Of a DNA stretch of 64,000 bases, positions 18,420 through 27,068 are shown piece by piece; the first letter of the stretch is position 1; the number at the start of each line of letters is the position of its first letter. Source of the DNA: Paenibacillus faecis (lineage in GTDB: Bacteria > Bacillota > Bacilli > Paenibacillales > Paenibacillaceae). The stretch is from assembly GCF_008084145.1 (NCBI RefSeq), contig NZ_VSDO01000002.1, positions 186,001-250,000 of the forward strand, given 5' to 3'. The notes under the pieces are model-generated. The model was given only the letters and a program-made list of their open reading frames with translations. It searched no databases and was not told where the DNA came from. A program made the translations under genes and the position numbers.

Positions 18420-18444
18420 TTTAAAAAAAGAGGAAAACCTCTTT
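18420..18444 (-). terminator. Intrinsic terminator after the lacI gene
   Basis: On the minus strand AAAGAGG-TTTT-CCTCTTT is followed by a run of T, about 60 bp past the lacI stop and just before the uxaB promoter region. Confidence 0.75.
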
Positions 18445-18505
18445 CTTTAAATCGATATGCGGTCTCTTTCCGCTTCATCCCACCGTTTCGAGTCCAACGT
18501 GAGAT

Positions 18506-19504
18506 TTAAATTTGCGCCACCGAGTGGCGGACCATTAACGCGGTATTCACCAGAATCTGTTCGGGAGCCGTCGTTTGCGGTTGCTGGATCAGCTCGATCA
18601 GCTTCTTCGTGCCCCATTCGCTGATATCGACGACCGGTCTGCGGACCGTCGTTAAGGACGGGTTGGTATATTGGGCGAATACGATATCGTCAAACCCGAT
18701 CAGCGACATCTGCCGCGGAATCTGGATTTCGGCGGCGAAGCAGGCGTTCATGGCTCCGATAGCCATGTCGTCGTTGGAGCAAAACACGAACGTCGGGGGC
18801 TCGGGAAGCGTTAGCAGCTCCGTCATCCGCCGAAAACCGCTTTCGATGCTGTAATCCCCGCCGACGAAATAATCGGCACGGGGGGAAAGTCCATGAGCCA
18901 GCATGCTGTCTAGGAAGCCCTGCTTCCGTTCCGAGGTCGACTTGAACCCCGCTCTGCCTTCAATCATGGCCAGGCGGCGGTGCCCCCGGGCGATGGCGTA
19001 GTCGATCGCCTCCCGTACACCGTCCCGGTCATTGGCGACGACGTTCATGATCCCCGGATCCTCGAGATGCCGGTTCAGCACGACAAACGGGATGCCCGCT
19101 TTCTTCACGTGGTAGATGAAATCGTTATCCGCGTCGCTCTGGCTCATGACCAGAATCCCGTCGAACCGCCGGGCGGAGATGCCGTCCAGATGCCGGATAT
19201 TATCGATTCCGTGCACGGTCAGGCTGTAGTTCTCATCCAGGATATGATGGATGCCTTTGATAACGTCGACCAAAAAACTGGCCGAAGTCCCTTGGTCAAT
19301 ACTGGAAAAAAACAAGCCGATCGTATACGATTTCTTCATGACGAGACTTTTGGCGCTGAAGTTGGGGACATAATTCAATTCCGACGCGATTCTCTCGATG
19401 CGGTCCCGCGTTTCCTTCTTGATGAGCGGATTTCCGTTTAGCGCCCGGGATACCGTCGTATGGGAAACCCCGGCGACTTTTGCAATGTCTTTAATCGTGA
19501 CCAT
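18506..19504 (-). CDS. LacI family regulator, probable galacturonate-operon repressor
   Basis: 332 aa. The N-terminal helix-turn-helix MVTIKDIAKVAGVSHTTVSRALNG and hinge helix (about residues 45-60) are typical, followed by a periplasmic-binding-like sugar sensor. The gene sits directly upstream of uxaB-uxaA and shares similar operator sequences with uxaB and with its own promoter, which supports local repression plus autoregulation. The inducer is inferred to be a galacturonate pathway intermediate. A TTGATT-N18-TATAAT promoter reads into it on the minus strand. Confidence 0.9.
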   Translation of the reverse strand: MVTIKDIAKVAGVSHTTVSRALNGNPLIKKETRDRIERIASELNYVPNFSAKSLVMKKSYTIGLFFSSIDQGTSASFLVDVIKGIHHILDENYSLTVHGIDNIRHLDGISARRFDGILVMSQSDADNDFIYHVKKAGIPFVVLNRHLEDPGIMNVVANDRDGVREAIDYAIARGHRRLAMIEGRAGFKSTSERKQGFLDSMLAHGLSPRADYFVGGDYSIESGFRRMTELLTLPEPPTFVFCSNDDMAIGAMNACFAAEIQIPRQMSLIGFDDIVFAQYTNPSLTTVRRPVVDISEWGTKKLIELIQQPQTTAPEQILVNTALMVRHSVAQI

Positions 19505-19531
19505 AGGACCCTCTGTTTTCCGGATATGTTA

Positions 19532-19601
19532 GTTTCACGTTTTCATTATAGTTTTTATATCCTGTTTAAATCAAGGAAAATATATCATGCACACGTTAAA
19601 A
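19532..19601. promoter_or_regulatory. lacI promoter region with two operator-like sites
   Basis: TGCACACGTTAAAA at 19588-19601 closely resembles the uxaB operator. A weaker reverse copy lies at 19532-19545 (10 of 14 positions). Between them, on the minus strand, is TTGATT-N18-TATAAT, so a bound LacI dimer or loop could block transcription. Confidence 0.5.
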
Positions 19602-19607
19602 TAATCA

Positions 19608-19637
19608 TTGTCAGGGAATTCATGTAAGCGCTATAAT
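19608..19637 (+). promoter_or_regulatory. Promoter with cre box for the AraC sensor gene
   Basis: TTGTCA (19608-19613), an 18-bp spacer and TATAAT (19632-19637). TGTAAGCGCTATAA (19623-19636) matches the CcpA cre consensus at 13 of 14 positions and overlaps the -10 box, so glucose repression is expected. Confidence 0.6.
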
Positions 19638-19670
19638 AACACATACCATACGGTCAAAGGAGCAGCGCCA

Positions 19671-21923
19671 ATGAACAAAGGGAGCATGTTTTACAAAATT
19701 TTTATCCCCATTCTCGTGCTTGGAGTTGGCCTTGTAGCCAGTTTTGGAAGTTACATCTATTTCAGCACCGTAAACTCCGTCCATGAGCGGATCGCCGACA
19801 GCAAGCAGAATTTCATCACCCAGACGAAAAATAACCTGGAGAACAAAATCCAATCCATTGAATACGCGTTCGATACCTACAGCACGACCACTTCGTTCCG
19901 CGATACGGTGACCCATCCGATTACGGAAGAGGACTTTATCGCTTACCGGAACGTCAATTCCCAACTGAATTATATCGCGACCATGGGCATGGAAGGGACG
20001 GAATATTCGCTGATCAGCCTAGAGCAGGACTGGCAAATTTCCAACGGCAAACTGTCGAAGCTGACCGCCGAGGAACGCGAGGCTTTGGTCCGGGCTTATA
20101 TTGAAAATAAAGATCAGAGCCTGTTCTGGATCAAGACGGATAAAGGCATACGTTTCGTCAACACACTGCCGGTCTTCTCCAAGAACAAACAGGCGATCGC
20201 CCTTTCGGACATTTCGCTCCGCTCCCTGGATCAAACGATTCGAACGGAGGATCACAGCGATGTGTTTATCCTTAATCGGCAGGGGGATCTGATGTACCAG
20301 ACCAACCCGGAGCAGGATTTGCTACAAGCCGCGGACCTGAAGAACATCGCCTTAAAGATGGAGGGGGCGAAACCGACGGGCATGCTGACGCTGGACAGAG
20401 CCGGTCATTCGTCCGTGCCCGTGAAGGTCATTTACGCCAAGTCGGAGTACAACAATTGGATTTATCTCACACTGCTCGACCGGTCGGAAATCGCCGATGC
20501 CCTCAAGCTGACGCGGTTCGGACTCATGACGATGGGAGCCGTGCTGATGCTTCTCATTGTGGTCGTGGCTTATGTCTTCTCCGTCTACTTTACGAGACCG
20601 ATTCAGCGCATCAAGCGAAGTCTGCCCGATGACGGACCCGCCGCGTCCGCGAATGAGGTGGAGTGGATCCTCCGCTCCATCGACACGATCATTACGGAAA
20701 AAGAAAGCCTGAAGAACCTGATGGAGGCGGAAAAACCGCAACTGGAGACGCAACTGATCCTCAATTTGTTCCGAAACCGGGTCACCCCGGAGGAACTGGC
20801 ATGGAAACTGCCTCGTCTCGGGTACCGGGAAACGGACGACAAGCTGTACGTGGCGATGCTGACCCAACTCGACAGCCTGGGCGAGCGCGAAGCTTCCGAC
20901 AAGGATGTGCTCCTCCTGGCGATCAACAAGTTGGCCGAAGAGCAGATTCCGCCGGAGTGCCGCATGCTGCCGATCATTCTGAACGATAAGACGCAGGCGA
21001 CCATCCTGGTGTTCGACAATAGCATGAGCGAGCAGGACATCCGCAAACGGACGCTGGATCTAGCCACCAACTTAATGAAGCGTGTTCGGGAATATCTAAA
21101 GATATCCGTCAGCATCGGCATCAGCCATTCGTACGGCAGCCTGCTGGAAAGCAAGGAAGCCTGCGAGATGAGCAAGCTGGCGCTGCATCACCGGCTGAAT
21201 CTGGGCAAGGAATCCATCATCTTCTATGAAGACATCTCGAACGTGGTTTCCGGTCCGGTGCTGCTTCATTATCCCGTGGAGCTGGAGTCCAAGCTGTTCG
21301 ACGCGATCCGCCTCGGGGATGAGGAACAGGTCAGCCGGACCCTATACCTGCTATTGGCCGAGATGATGCGGAAGAACAAATATTCGATGAATTTCGAAGT
21401 GGCCCTGGTCCGGTTCGTCAACAACCTGATCCAGCTGGAGCAGGTGCTCGGGATTGAGGTCCTGCTGACGCAGGACAATTACGCGCTGTATCACGTCCTG
21501 CTCGATACCCGCAATCCGGAAGAAATCGAACGGATGCTGGTCGAGGAAGTTATTTTCCCGATGGTCCGGAGCATGAAGCACAAAACGAACCAGCAGTTCC
21601 GCTGTTTGTCGGAAGAGATCGCGGCTATCGTCAGAGCCGAGTACGACCAGGAACTGTCGCTCGATATGATCGCCGAACGCTTACATTATAATCCGAACTA
21701 CTTAAGCAGCATTTTCAAAAAAGAGTACGGCACGACCTTCACCGAGTATTTGATGAGCTACCGGCTGGATATGGCCAAGAAATGGTTGACCGAAACGGAC
21801 ATGACCATCAAAGAGATCGCCGAACGGCTGCAGTACCATAACCCGCAAAATTTCATCCGCTCGTTCCGCAAGCGGGAGCAGGTTACGCCGGGATCGTACC
21901 GGAAGATGAAGCAGGCGAACTAG
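19671..21923 (+). CDS. Membrane-bound AraC-family sensor regulator
   Basis: 750 aa from ATG 19671 (AAAGGAG upstream). A transmembrane helix near 8-30, a large extracytoplasmic Cache-like sensory domain (about 32-285), a second helix and linker (about 285-320 with RPIQRIKR), a middle domain and a C-terminal AraC double helix-turn-helix (about 645-748, LSLDMIAERLHYNPNYLSSIFKKEYG). Such proteins in Paenibacillus usually sit beside Lpl-type sugar transporters and sense extracellular oligosaccharides. It is expected to activate the surrounding pectin operon. Its own promoter carries a cre box. Confidence 0.88.
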   Translation: MNKGSMFYKIFIPILVLGVGLVASFGSYIYFSTVNSVHERIADSKQNFITQTKNNLENKIQSIEYAFDTYSTTTSFRDTVTHPITEEDFIAYRNVNSQLNYIATMGMEGTEYSLISLEQDWQISNGKLSKLTAEEREALVRAYIENKDQSLFWIKTDKGIRFVNTLPVFSKNKQAIALSDISLRSLDQTIRTEDHSDVFILNRQGDLMYQTNPEQDLLQAADLKNIALKMEGAKPTGMLTLDRAGHSSVPVKVIYAKSEYNNWIYLTLLDRSEIADALKLTRFGLMTMGAVLMLLIVVVAYVFSVYFTRPIQRIKRSLPDDGPAASANEVEWILRSIDTIITEKESLKNLMEAEKPQLETQLILNLFRNRVTPEELAWKLPRLGYRETDDKLYVAMLTQLDSLGEREASDKDVLLLAINKLAEEQIPPECRMLPIILNDKTQATILVFDNSMSEQDIRKRTLDLATNLMKRVREYLKISVSIGISHSYGSLLESKEACEMSKLALHHRLNLGKESIIFYEDISNVVSGPVLLHYPVELESKLFDAIRLGDEEQVSRTLYLLLAEMMRKNKYSMNFEVALVRFVNNLIQLEQVLGIEVLLTQDNYALYHVLLDTRNPEEIERMLVEEVIFPMVRSMKHKTNQQFRCLSEEIAAIVRAEYDQELSLDMIAERLHYNPNYLSSIFKKEYGTTFTEYLMSYRLDMAKKWLTETDMTIKEIAERLQYHNPQNFIRSFRKREQVTPGSYRKMKQAN

Positions 21924-21945
21924 GGCCGGGTTAAAAGGGAAACGG

Positions 21946-21999
21946 AGAAGAAGTCTTGCTACCCTCCACGATGGGGACAACACAGACTTCTTCTTTTTA
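21946..21999. terminator. Bidirectional terminator between AraC sensor and permease
   Basis: AGAAGAAGTCT (21946-21956) pairs with AGACTTCTTCT (21984-21994), followed by TTTT on the plus strand. It serves the two convergent genes. Confidence 0.7.
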
Positions 22000-22009
22000 T
22001 GCCGTGCCG

Positions 22010-22894
22010 TCAGCCTTTGACCGAGCCGAGCAGCGCCCCTTTGACAAAATGCCGCTGTACAAACGGATAAGCGATCAGCATCGGCACGGTGGCGATGACG
22101 ATGACGGCCATCTTGATCGTTTGCGCCGGCGGAATGATATCCACGGAGCCGCTGTCACCCTGCATTCCGCTGGAGACGATAACGATTTGGCGCAGCAGGA
22201 CTTGAATCGGCCACTTGAGCGAGTCGTTAATGTAGAGAATGGCGTTCATATACGTGTTCCAATAAGCTACGCCGTAAAACAGGGAAATGGTCGCGATCGA
22301 CGGCAGCGCCAGCGGCAGCATGATTTTGAAGAAGACGCCGAAATCCGTGCATCCGTCGATTTTGGCCGATTCCTCCAGGCTCTCCGGCAGCGCCTGAAAG
22401 AAATTTCGCATGATGATCAGATTGAACGCATTGATGGCCACGGGGACGATCATGGAGGCATAGGTGTCGATTAGATGAAGGCTTTTGACCACCAGAAAGG
22501 TTGGGATCATCCCGCCGCTGAACAGCATGGAGAAGACGACGATAAAATTGATCGTATTTCGGCCGAGCAGATATTTCCGGGATAACCCGTACGCCATCAG
22601 CGAGGTCAATGCCATGCTCAGGACCGTCCCGGCGATGGTGACTCCAATCGATACGCCCAATCCTTTAAAGATGGTCGGTGTCGAGAAGATATACTTATAG
22701 GCATCCAGCGAAAACGTAGTGGGGAACAGGATGAACTTCTTGGCTACCATTTCCTGCGTGGAGGCGAAGGAGCTGGCAATGACATTCACAAAAGGCAAAA
22801 GACAGACGAGAGCGAGCAGAGCTAGCAGGGTCGTATTGACCGTCGTAAAAATGATGCTTCCAATAGAACGTTTTTTTCGTAATGTTTGCGCCAC
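22010..22894 (-). CDS. Carbohydrate ABC transporter permease, MalG/LplC type
   Basis: 294 aa from GTG 22894, with GAGGAGG at 8 nt. It has six hydrophobic segments and the cytoplasmic EAA loop EESAKIDGCTDFGVFFKIMLPLALP that docks on the ATPase. The C-terminus PFVQRHFVKGALLGSVKG is characteristic of LplC-like permeases for pectin or xylan oligosaccharides. It should pair with the LplB-like permease at 23174, but it lies on the opposite strand, separated by a shared divergent promoter region. No ATPase gene is nearby, so a shared MsmX-type ATPase is expected. Confidence 0.9.
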   Translation of the reverse strand: MAQTLRKKRSIGSIIFTTVNTTLLALLALVCLLPFVNVIASSFASTQEMVAKKFILFPTTFSLDAYKYIFSTPTIFKGLGVSIGVTIAGTVLSMALTSLMAYGLSRKYLLGRNTINFIVVFSMLFSGGMIPTFLVVKSLHLIDTYASMIVPVAINAFNLIIMRNFFQALPESLEESAKIDGCTDFGVFFKIMLPLALPSIATISLFYGVAYWNTYMNAILYINDSLKWPIQVLLRQIVIVSSGMQGDSGSVDIIPPAQTIKMAVIVIATVPMLIAYPFVQRHFVKGALLGSVKG

Positions 22895-23073
22895 GTGATT
22901 ATCCTCCTCGAAATCGTTTACAATTCAACCTTAGCAAGGAGTCCGGATTTCGTATATAATCCAGATCTGAGATGATCATGTATAATGAGGAAAGGTTTGG
23001 AACACGGCCGATGCTCATTAGATTAGGGCGTAATCATTAAGTTAGTAGTCGAGGCCGGGAAGGCCTGCTGTAC

Positions 23074-23101
23074 TTGAGTTTTGTAACCGCTATCATGTAA
23101 T
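23074..23101 (+). promoter_or_regulatory. Promoter with perfect cre box for the pectin operon
   Basis: TGTAACCGCTATCA at 23082-23095 matches all fixed positions of the Bacillus cre consensus. It lies between TTGAGT (23074-23079) and TGTAAT (23096-23101), a 16-bp spacer. CcpA binding there would block the operon in glucose. Confidence 0.65.
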
Positions 23102-23173
23102 GATTATTTGCGGAATGGGATGAATCGCTTACGCTGGAAGGGTAAATAGGATAGCGCCAAGGAGGTTGCCCCA

Positions 23174-24145
23174 GTGAAAGCGTCAAATGCCGCACCGTTG
23201 GATATGAGAATGGAGCCCGGGCTCCAGAGCAAGAAAAAAACGTCTTCGATGCTCAACCAGTTAAAGCGCAACAGGCTGTTGTACCTCATGATTTTTCCCG
23301 GACTGATTTACTTCATCGTATTTAAGTATTTGCCCATGGGAGGGCTCGTGATCGCCTTTCAGGATTACCAGTCTTTTCTGGGAATCACCGGCAGCCCGTG
23401 GGTAGGCTTCAAGCATTTTGCCCGGCTGTTTACGGAGCCTACCTTTTTTATGCTGCTGAAGAACACGCTCATTCTGTTTGCCATGAATCTGATTTTCTTC
23501 TTTCCGCTGCCGATTATTGTGGCGCTGATGCTCAATGAAGTCAGGGTCAAATGGTTCAAGAACGCGGTACAAACCATCATCTACATTCCGCATTTTATGT
23601 CCTGGGTCATCATCGTCTCCATCAGCTATGTATTCCTGAATGTGGACGGCGGGGTGCTGAATGAACTGCTCGCCGCGCTTGGATTTCAAAAAATCAGCTT
23701 CCTGACCTCCCCCGAATGGCTTCGGACCGTGTATATCGGCCAGATCATCTGGAAGGAGCTGGGTTGGTCGACGATCATTTATTTGGCGGCGATTACGGTC
23801 GTGGATACGCAGCTTTACGAAGCGGCGGAAATGGACGGTGCCGGCCGCTTGAGAAAGACGTGGCATGTCACCCTGCCGGCGATTCGCCCGGTCATCATTA
23901 CGCTTCTGATTCTCAAAATCGGCAGTACCCTGGATTTGGGCTTCGAGCATATGTACTTGCTGCTCAATTCCTTGAACCGCGAAGTGGCCGAGATTTTCGA
24001 TACATTTATTTATACGGCGGGGCTAAAGAACGGGCAGTTGAGCTTCAGTACCACCGTCGGCCTGTTTAAGGGGCTGGTCGGTTTGCTGCTCGTCATGGCT
24101 TCCAACCGGTTGGCCAAAAAATTCGGGGAAGACGGCGTGTATTGA
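23174..24145 (+). CDS. Carbohydrate ABC transporter permease, LplB type
   Basis: 323 aa from GTG 23174, with AAGGAGG at about 8 nt. Six membrane helices and the EAA loop YEAAEMDGAGRLRKTWHVTLPAIRP. The opening NRLLYLMIFPGLIYFIVFKYLPMGG is characteristic of the LplB family, which imports large plant-polysaccharide oligomers. It begins the operon that continues with the binding protein and the pectinolytic enzymes. A divergent MalG/LplC-type partner lies at 22010-22894. Confidence 0.9.
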   Translation: MKASNAAPLDMRMEPGLQSKKKTSSMLNQLKRNRLLYLMIFPGLIYFIVFKYLPMGGLVIAFQDYQSFLGITGSPWVGFKHFARLFTEPTFFMLLKNTLILFAMNLIFFFPLPIIVALMLNEVRVKWFKNAVQTIIYIPHFMSWVIIVSISYVFLNVDGGVLNELLAALGFQKISFLTSPEWLRTVYIGQIIWKELGWSTIIYLAAITVVDTQLYEAAEMDGAGRLRKTWHVTLPAIRPVIITLLILKIGSTLDLGFEHMYLLLNSLNREVAEIFDTFIYTAGLKNGQLSFSTTVGLFKGLVGLLLVMASNRLAKKFGEDGVY

Positions 24146-24271
24146 TTTACCTGAGTCTTAAATTCTTGCTTTCGCCATTGCCGGCGGGAGAGGAAGATAC
24201 AGAAGTTGAATCGGACGGCGGAAAACCGTTCGACCGATGCAATTCATCTTAATGAAAAAGGGGTAGAAAAG

Positions 24272-25816
24272 ATGAGTCCAAAGTTCAAGTCATGGGGAGT
24301 CCTGATGTTAGCCGGTGTCTTATTGCTGTCCGCCTGCGGCGGAGGTAAAGGCGGGGAAGGAGCCGCGGGCACCGGCGGAAACGCCCAGAGCAGCGGAGCG
24401 GGTTCGGGCGCCGAAGGGCCGGCGAATATCAGCTGGCTGAACATTCTGCACACGCCATCCACGCCGACGGGGCCGGTTCTTCCCAAAATCGAGGAGATCA
24501 CGAATACGAAACTCAAAATTTCCTGGATTCCCGATGCTTCCAAGGAAGAACGGATCAATACGGCTCTCGCCTCCGATTCGTTGGCCGATATCGTGACGCT
24601 GACGATCCTGGACAATTCCTCCGTGCGCAATGCCATCAAAAACGGCATGTTCTGGGATGTGGAGCCTTATCTGGACGAGTTCCCGAATCTGGCGTCCATC
24701 CCGGAGGACACCCGGCGATCCGCCTCCATCGGCGGCAAGCTGTACGGGATTCCTTTCCAAAAGGACTTGGCCCGCAACGGCGTTGTCATCCGCAAGGACT
24801 GGCTGGATAAGTTGGGGCTTCCCGTTCCCAAAACGACGGATGAGCTGATGAATGTCGCCAAGGCGTTCACCGAGCAGGATCCGGACGGAAACGGCGTTAA
24901 AGACACGACCGGCTTCGTCGACCGGAGCGATCTGATCTACGGAGCTTTCAAAACGTTAAGTTCCTACTTCGGTACGCCGAACAACTGGAGAGTCAGCGAG
25001 GACGGAAAAATGACTCCGGAGTTCGACACCGAGGAATACATTAAAACGATGGATTACATGAAAACGCTTTATGACAACGGCTATATCAACAAGGATTTCG
25101 CCGTCACGGCCAAAAACGACCAGCAGCAGGCCTTCGCCCAAGGCAAGGCGGGCATTTACGTGGGCGCGTTGTTCGATGCCAAGAACCTTTTGATTCTGTC
25201 CAAAGGGATCCAGGACAATATGGAATTGGCCCTGGTGAACAACATCACGCCGACCGGTAAAGAAGAGGAACGCGCTATTTGGGCGGCCAACAACGGAATC
25301 GGCGGACTGCTCGCCTTCCCTCGTTCGGAAGTCAAGGACGAGGCGGAGTTGAAACGGATTTTGAAATTCGTCAACGACCTGATGGATGAGGAAATTTTCA
25401 CGCTGATGACCTATGGCGTGGAAGGCGTCCATTTTACAGCCGACGCGCAAAAAGCGGTGACCATCAAGGATTCCGATGTTTGGAAACAAGAGGTTCAGCC
25501 GTTCGCTTCCTCCCGTCCGAAGGAGTTCGGCTATGAAATTCACGATGCCGACCCGCTCAAGGTGGAATCCACCAAGCTGATCGCCGAGAACGCCAAGTAT
25601 GCCGTTTTGAATCCGGCGTATTCGCTGGAATCCGAGACGTATACGACGCAGGGATCCGAACTGCAAAAAATCGTGATTGACGCCACCTACCAGTACATTC
25701 TCGGCAAGATCGATTTGAACGGGTTCAAAGCGGCCGTGGAGAATTGGAAAAAATCGGGCGGTGCGCAGATCATCAGCGAGTACGAAGCCGCCTATAAGGC
25801 GGTAAGCTCGAAGTAA
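24272..25816 (+). CDS. Extracellular solute-binding lipoprotein (LplA-like)
   Basis: 514 aa from ATG 24272 (AAGGGG upstream). The signal peptide ends in the lipobox LLSAC, with the lipidated Cys at about residue 22, followed by a Gly/Ser-rich linker. The remainder is a large type-1 binding protein with motifs such as IPFQKDLARNGVVIRKDWLDKLGLPVPKT. It would be anchored outside the membrane and deliver oligosaccharides to the LplB/LplC permeases. Pectin-derived rhamnogalacturonan or galacturonan oligomers are inferred from the enzymes that follow. Confidence 0.9.
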   Translation: MSPKFKSWGVLMLAGVLLLSACGGGKGGEGAAGTGGNAQSSGAGSGAEGPANISWLNILHTPSTPTGPVLPKIEEITNTKLKISWIPDASKEERINTALASDSLADIVTLTILDNSSVRNAIKNGMFWDVEPYLDEFPNLASIPEDTRRSASIGGKLYGIPFQKDLARNGVVIRKDWLDKLGLPVPKTTDELMNVAKAFTEQDPDGNGVKDTTGFVDRSDLIYGAFKTLSSYFGTPNNWRVSEDGKMTPEFDTEEYIKTMDYMKTLYDNGYINKDFAVTAKNDQQQAFAQGKAGIYVGALFDAKNLLILSKGIQDNMELALVNNITPTGKEEERAIWAANNGIGGLLAFPRSEVKDEAELKRILKFVNDLMDEEIFTLMTYGVEGVHFTADAQKAVTIKDSDVWKQEVQPFASSRPKEFGYEIHDADPLKVESTKLIAENAKYAVLNPAYSLESETYTTQGSELQKIVIDATYQYILGKIDLNGFKAAVENWKKSGGAQIISEYEAAYKAVSSK

Positions 25817-25895
25817 TCCGGCAAATTTCAAAGGGTCCTTTCCATGTACCGTGGTAAGGACCGTATTTTTTCAAAGACGGGGAGGAGTGTTCGGA

Positions 25896-27068
25896 ATGAA
25901 TCGGATCGGTTGGGCGCAAAAAACGGCGGAATCCGTGATGGAGCGGACGCCGAAATTATATGAAGATAAAGGCTACGGCGGAAAGTGGTCCTATGATTAC
26001 GGCGTTGTGCTGAAAGGCTTCGCGCTGCTGTGGAGCCAGACGGGCGAGCGGAAGTATTTCGATTTTATCCGCGACAATATGGATCATTTCATCCTGGAGG
26101 ACGGAAGTATCCGGGGATATGCGCCTGAAGAGTACAATATCGATCATATCAATACAGGGAAGCTCTTGTTCCCGCTTTACCGGGAAACCGGGCAGGACAA
26201 TTATCGGCAGGCCGCAAGCCTGCTGAGGAGCCAGCTCGCTTCGCATCCGCGGACTTCGGAAGGGGCGTTCTGGCATAAACAGATTTATCCGTATCAAATT
26301 TGGCTGGACGGTTTGTATATGGGCGCTCCGTTTTATTTGGAATATCTGCTGACGTTTGAAGACGGGGCCGGGTTGGAGGATGTAACGAAGCAGTTTATCG
26401 TGTGCGAACGGCATACGCGGGATGCCGGGACGGGCCTCCTGTACCACGCATGGGACGAGAAAAAAGTACAGCCCTGGTGCGATCCGGCAACCGGACTTTC
26501 GCCGAATTTCTGGGGCCGCTCGCTGGGGTGGTTCGCCATGGCCCTGGTCGATGTCCTTGAGCTGCTGCCGAAAGAACAAACGGATTATCCGAAGCTTGCC
26601 CGGATGCTCCAAGATTTGATGCGTGCGCTGAAGAAAGTCCAGGATACGGACAGCGGCGTTTGGTATCAAGTCATAAATAGGGGAGGGGAAAAAGGAAATT
26701 ATCTGGAAGCTTCCGCATCGAGCATGATCGTGTACGCGATGGCCAAGGGAATCCGCCTTGGACTGCTGGACGGGGAGTGGTTCGGCACGCTGGATCGGGC
26801 CTATGAAGGGTTGATTCGGGAGTTTGTGCTGGAGACGAAAGAAGGCTGGGTCAACCTGATCAAGAACTGCCAAGTGGCCGGATTGGGCGGGGCGGACCGG
26901 CGGGACGGCACGTACGCTTATTATCTCAGCGAGCCGATCGTGACGAATGACCAAAAGGGAGTCGGCGCGTTCCTGCAGGCTTGCGGCGAGTATGAGCGGC
27001 TGCGGAGCGGTTCAGGTTCCGGTTCCGAAGACGGGCAAGGGAGGAAGAACATCGATGCGGCTGTATGA
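25896..27068 (+). CDS. GH105 unsaturated rhamnogalacturonyl hydrolase
   Basis: 390 aa from ATG 25896 (GGGGAGGAG upstream). The (alpha/alpha)6 barrel enzyme removes the unsaturated uronic acid left at the end of pectin oligomers after lyase action. Typical GH105 stretches are visible: WSYDYGVVLKGFALLW, QIWLDGLYMGAPFYLEY with the catalytic Asp, and FWGRSLGWFAMALVDVLE. No signal peptide, so it acts inside the cell on imported oligomers. Its end overlaps the next gene by 14 bp. Confidence 0.9.
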   Translation: MNRIGWAQKTAESVMERTPKLYEDKGYGGKWSYDYGVVLKGFALLWSQTGERKYFDFIRDNMDHFILEDGSIRGYAPEEYNIDHINTGKLLFPLYRETGQDNYRQAASLLRSQLASHPRTSEGAFWHKQIYPYQIWLDGLYMGAPFYLEYLLTFEDGAGLEDVTKQFIVCERHTRDAGTGLLYHAWDEKKVQPWCDPATGLSPNFWGRSLGWFAMALVDVLELLPKEQTDYPKLARMLQDLMRALKKVQDTDSGVWYQVINRGGEKGNYLEASASSMIVYAMAKGIRLGLLDGEWFGTLDRAYEGLIREFVLETKEGWVNLIKNCQVAGLGGADRRDGTYAYYLSEPIVTNDQKGVGAFLQACGEYERLRSGSGSGSEDGQGRKNIDAAV

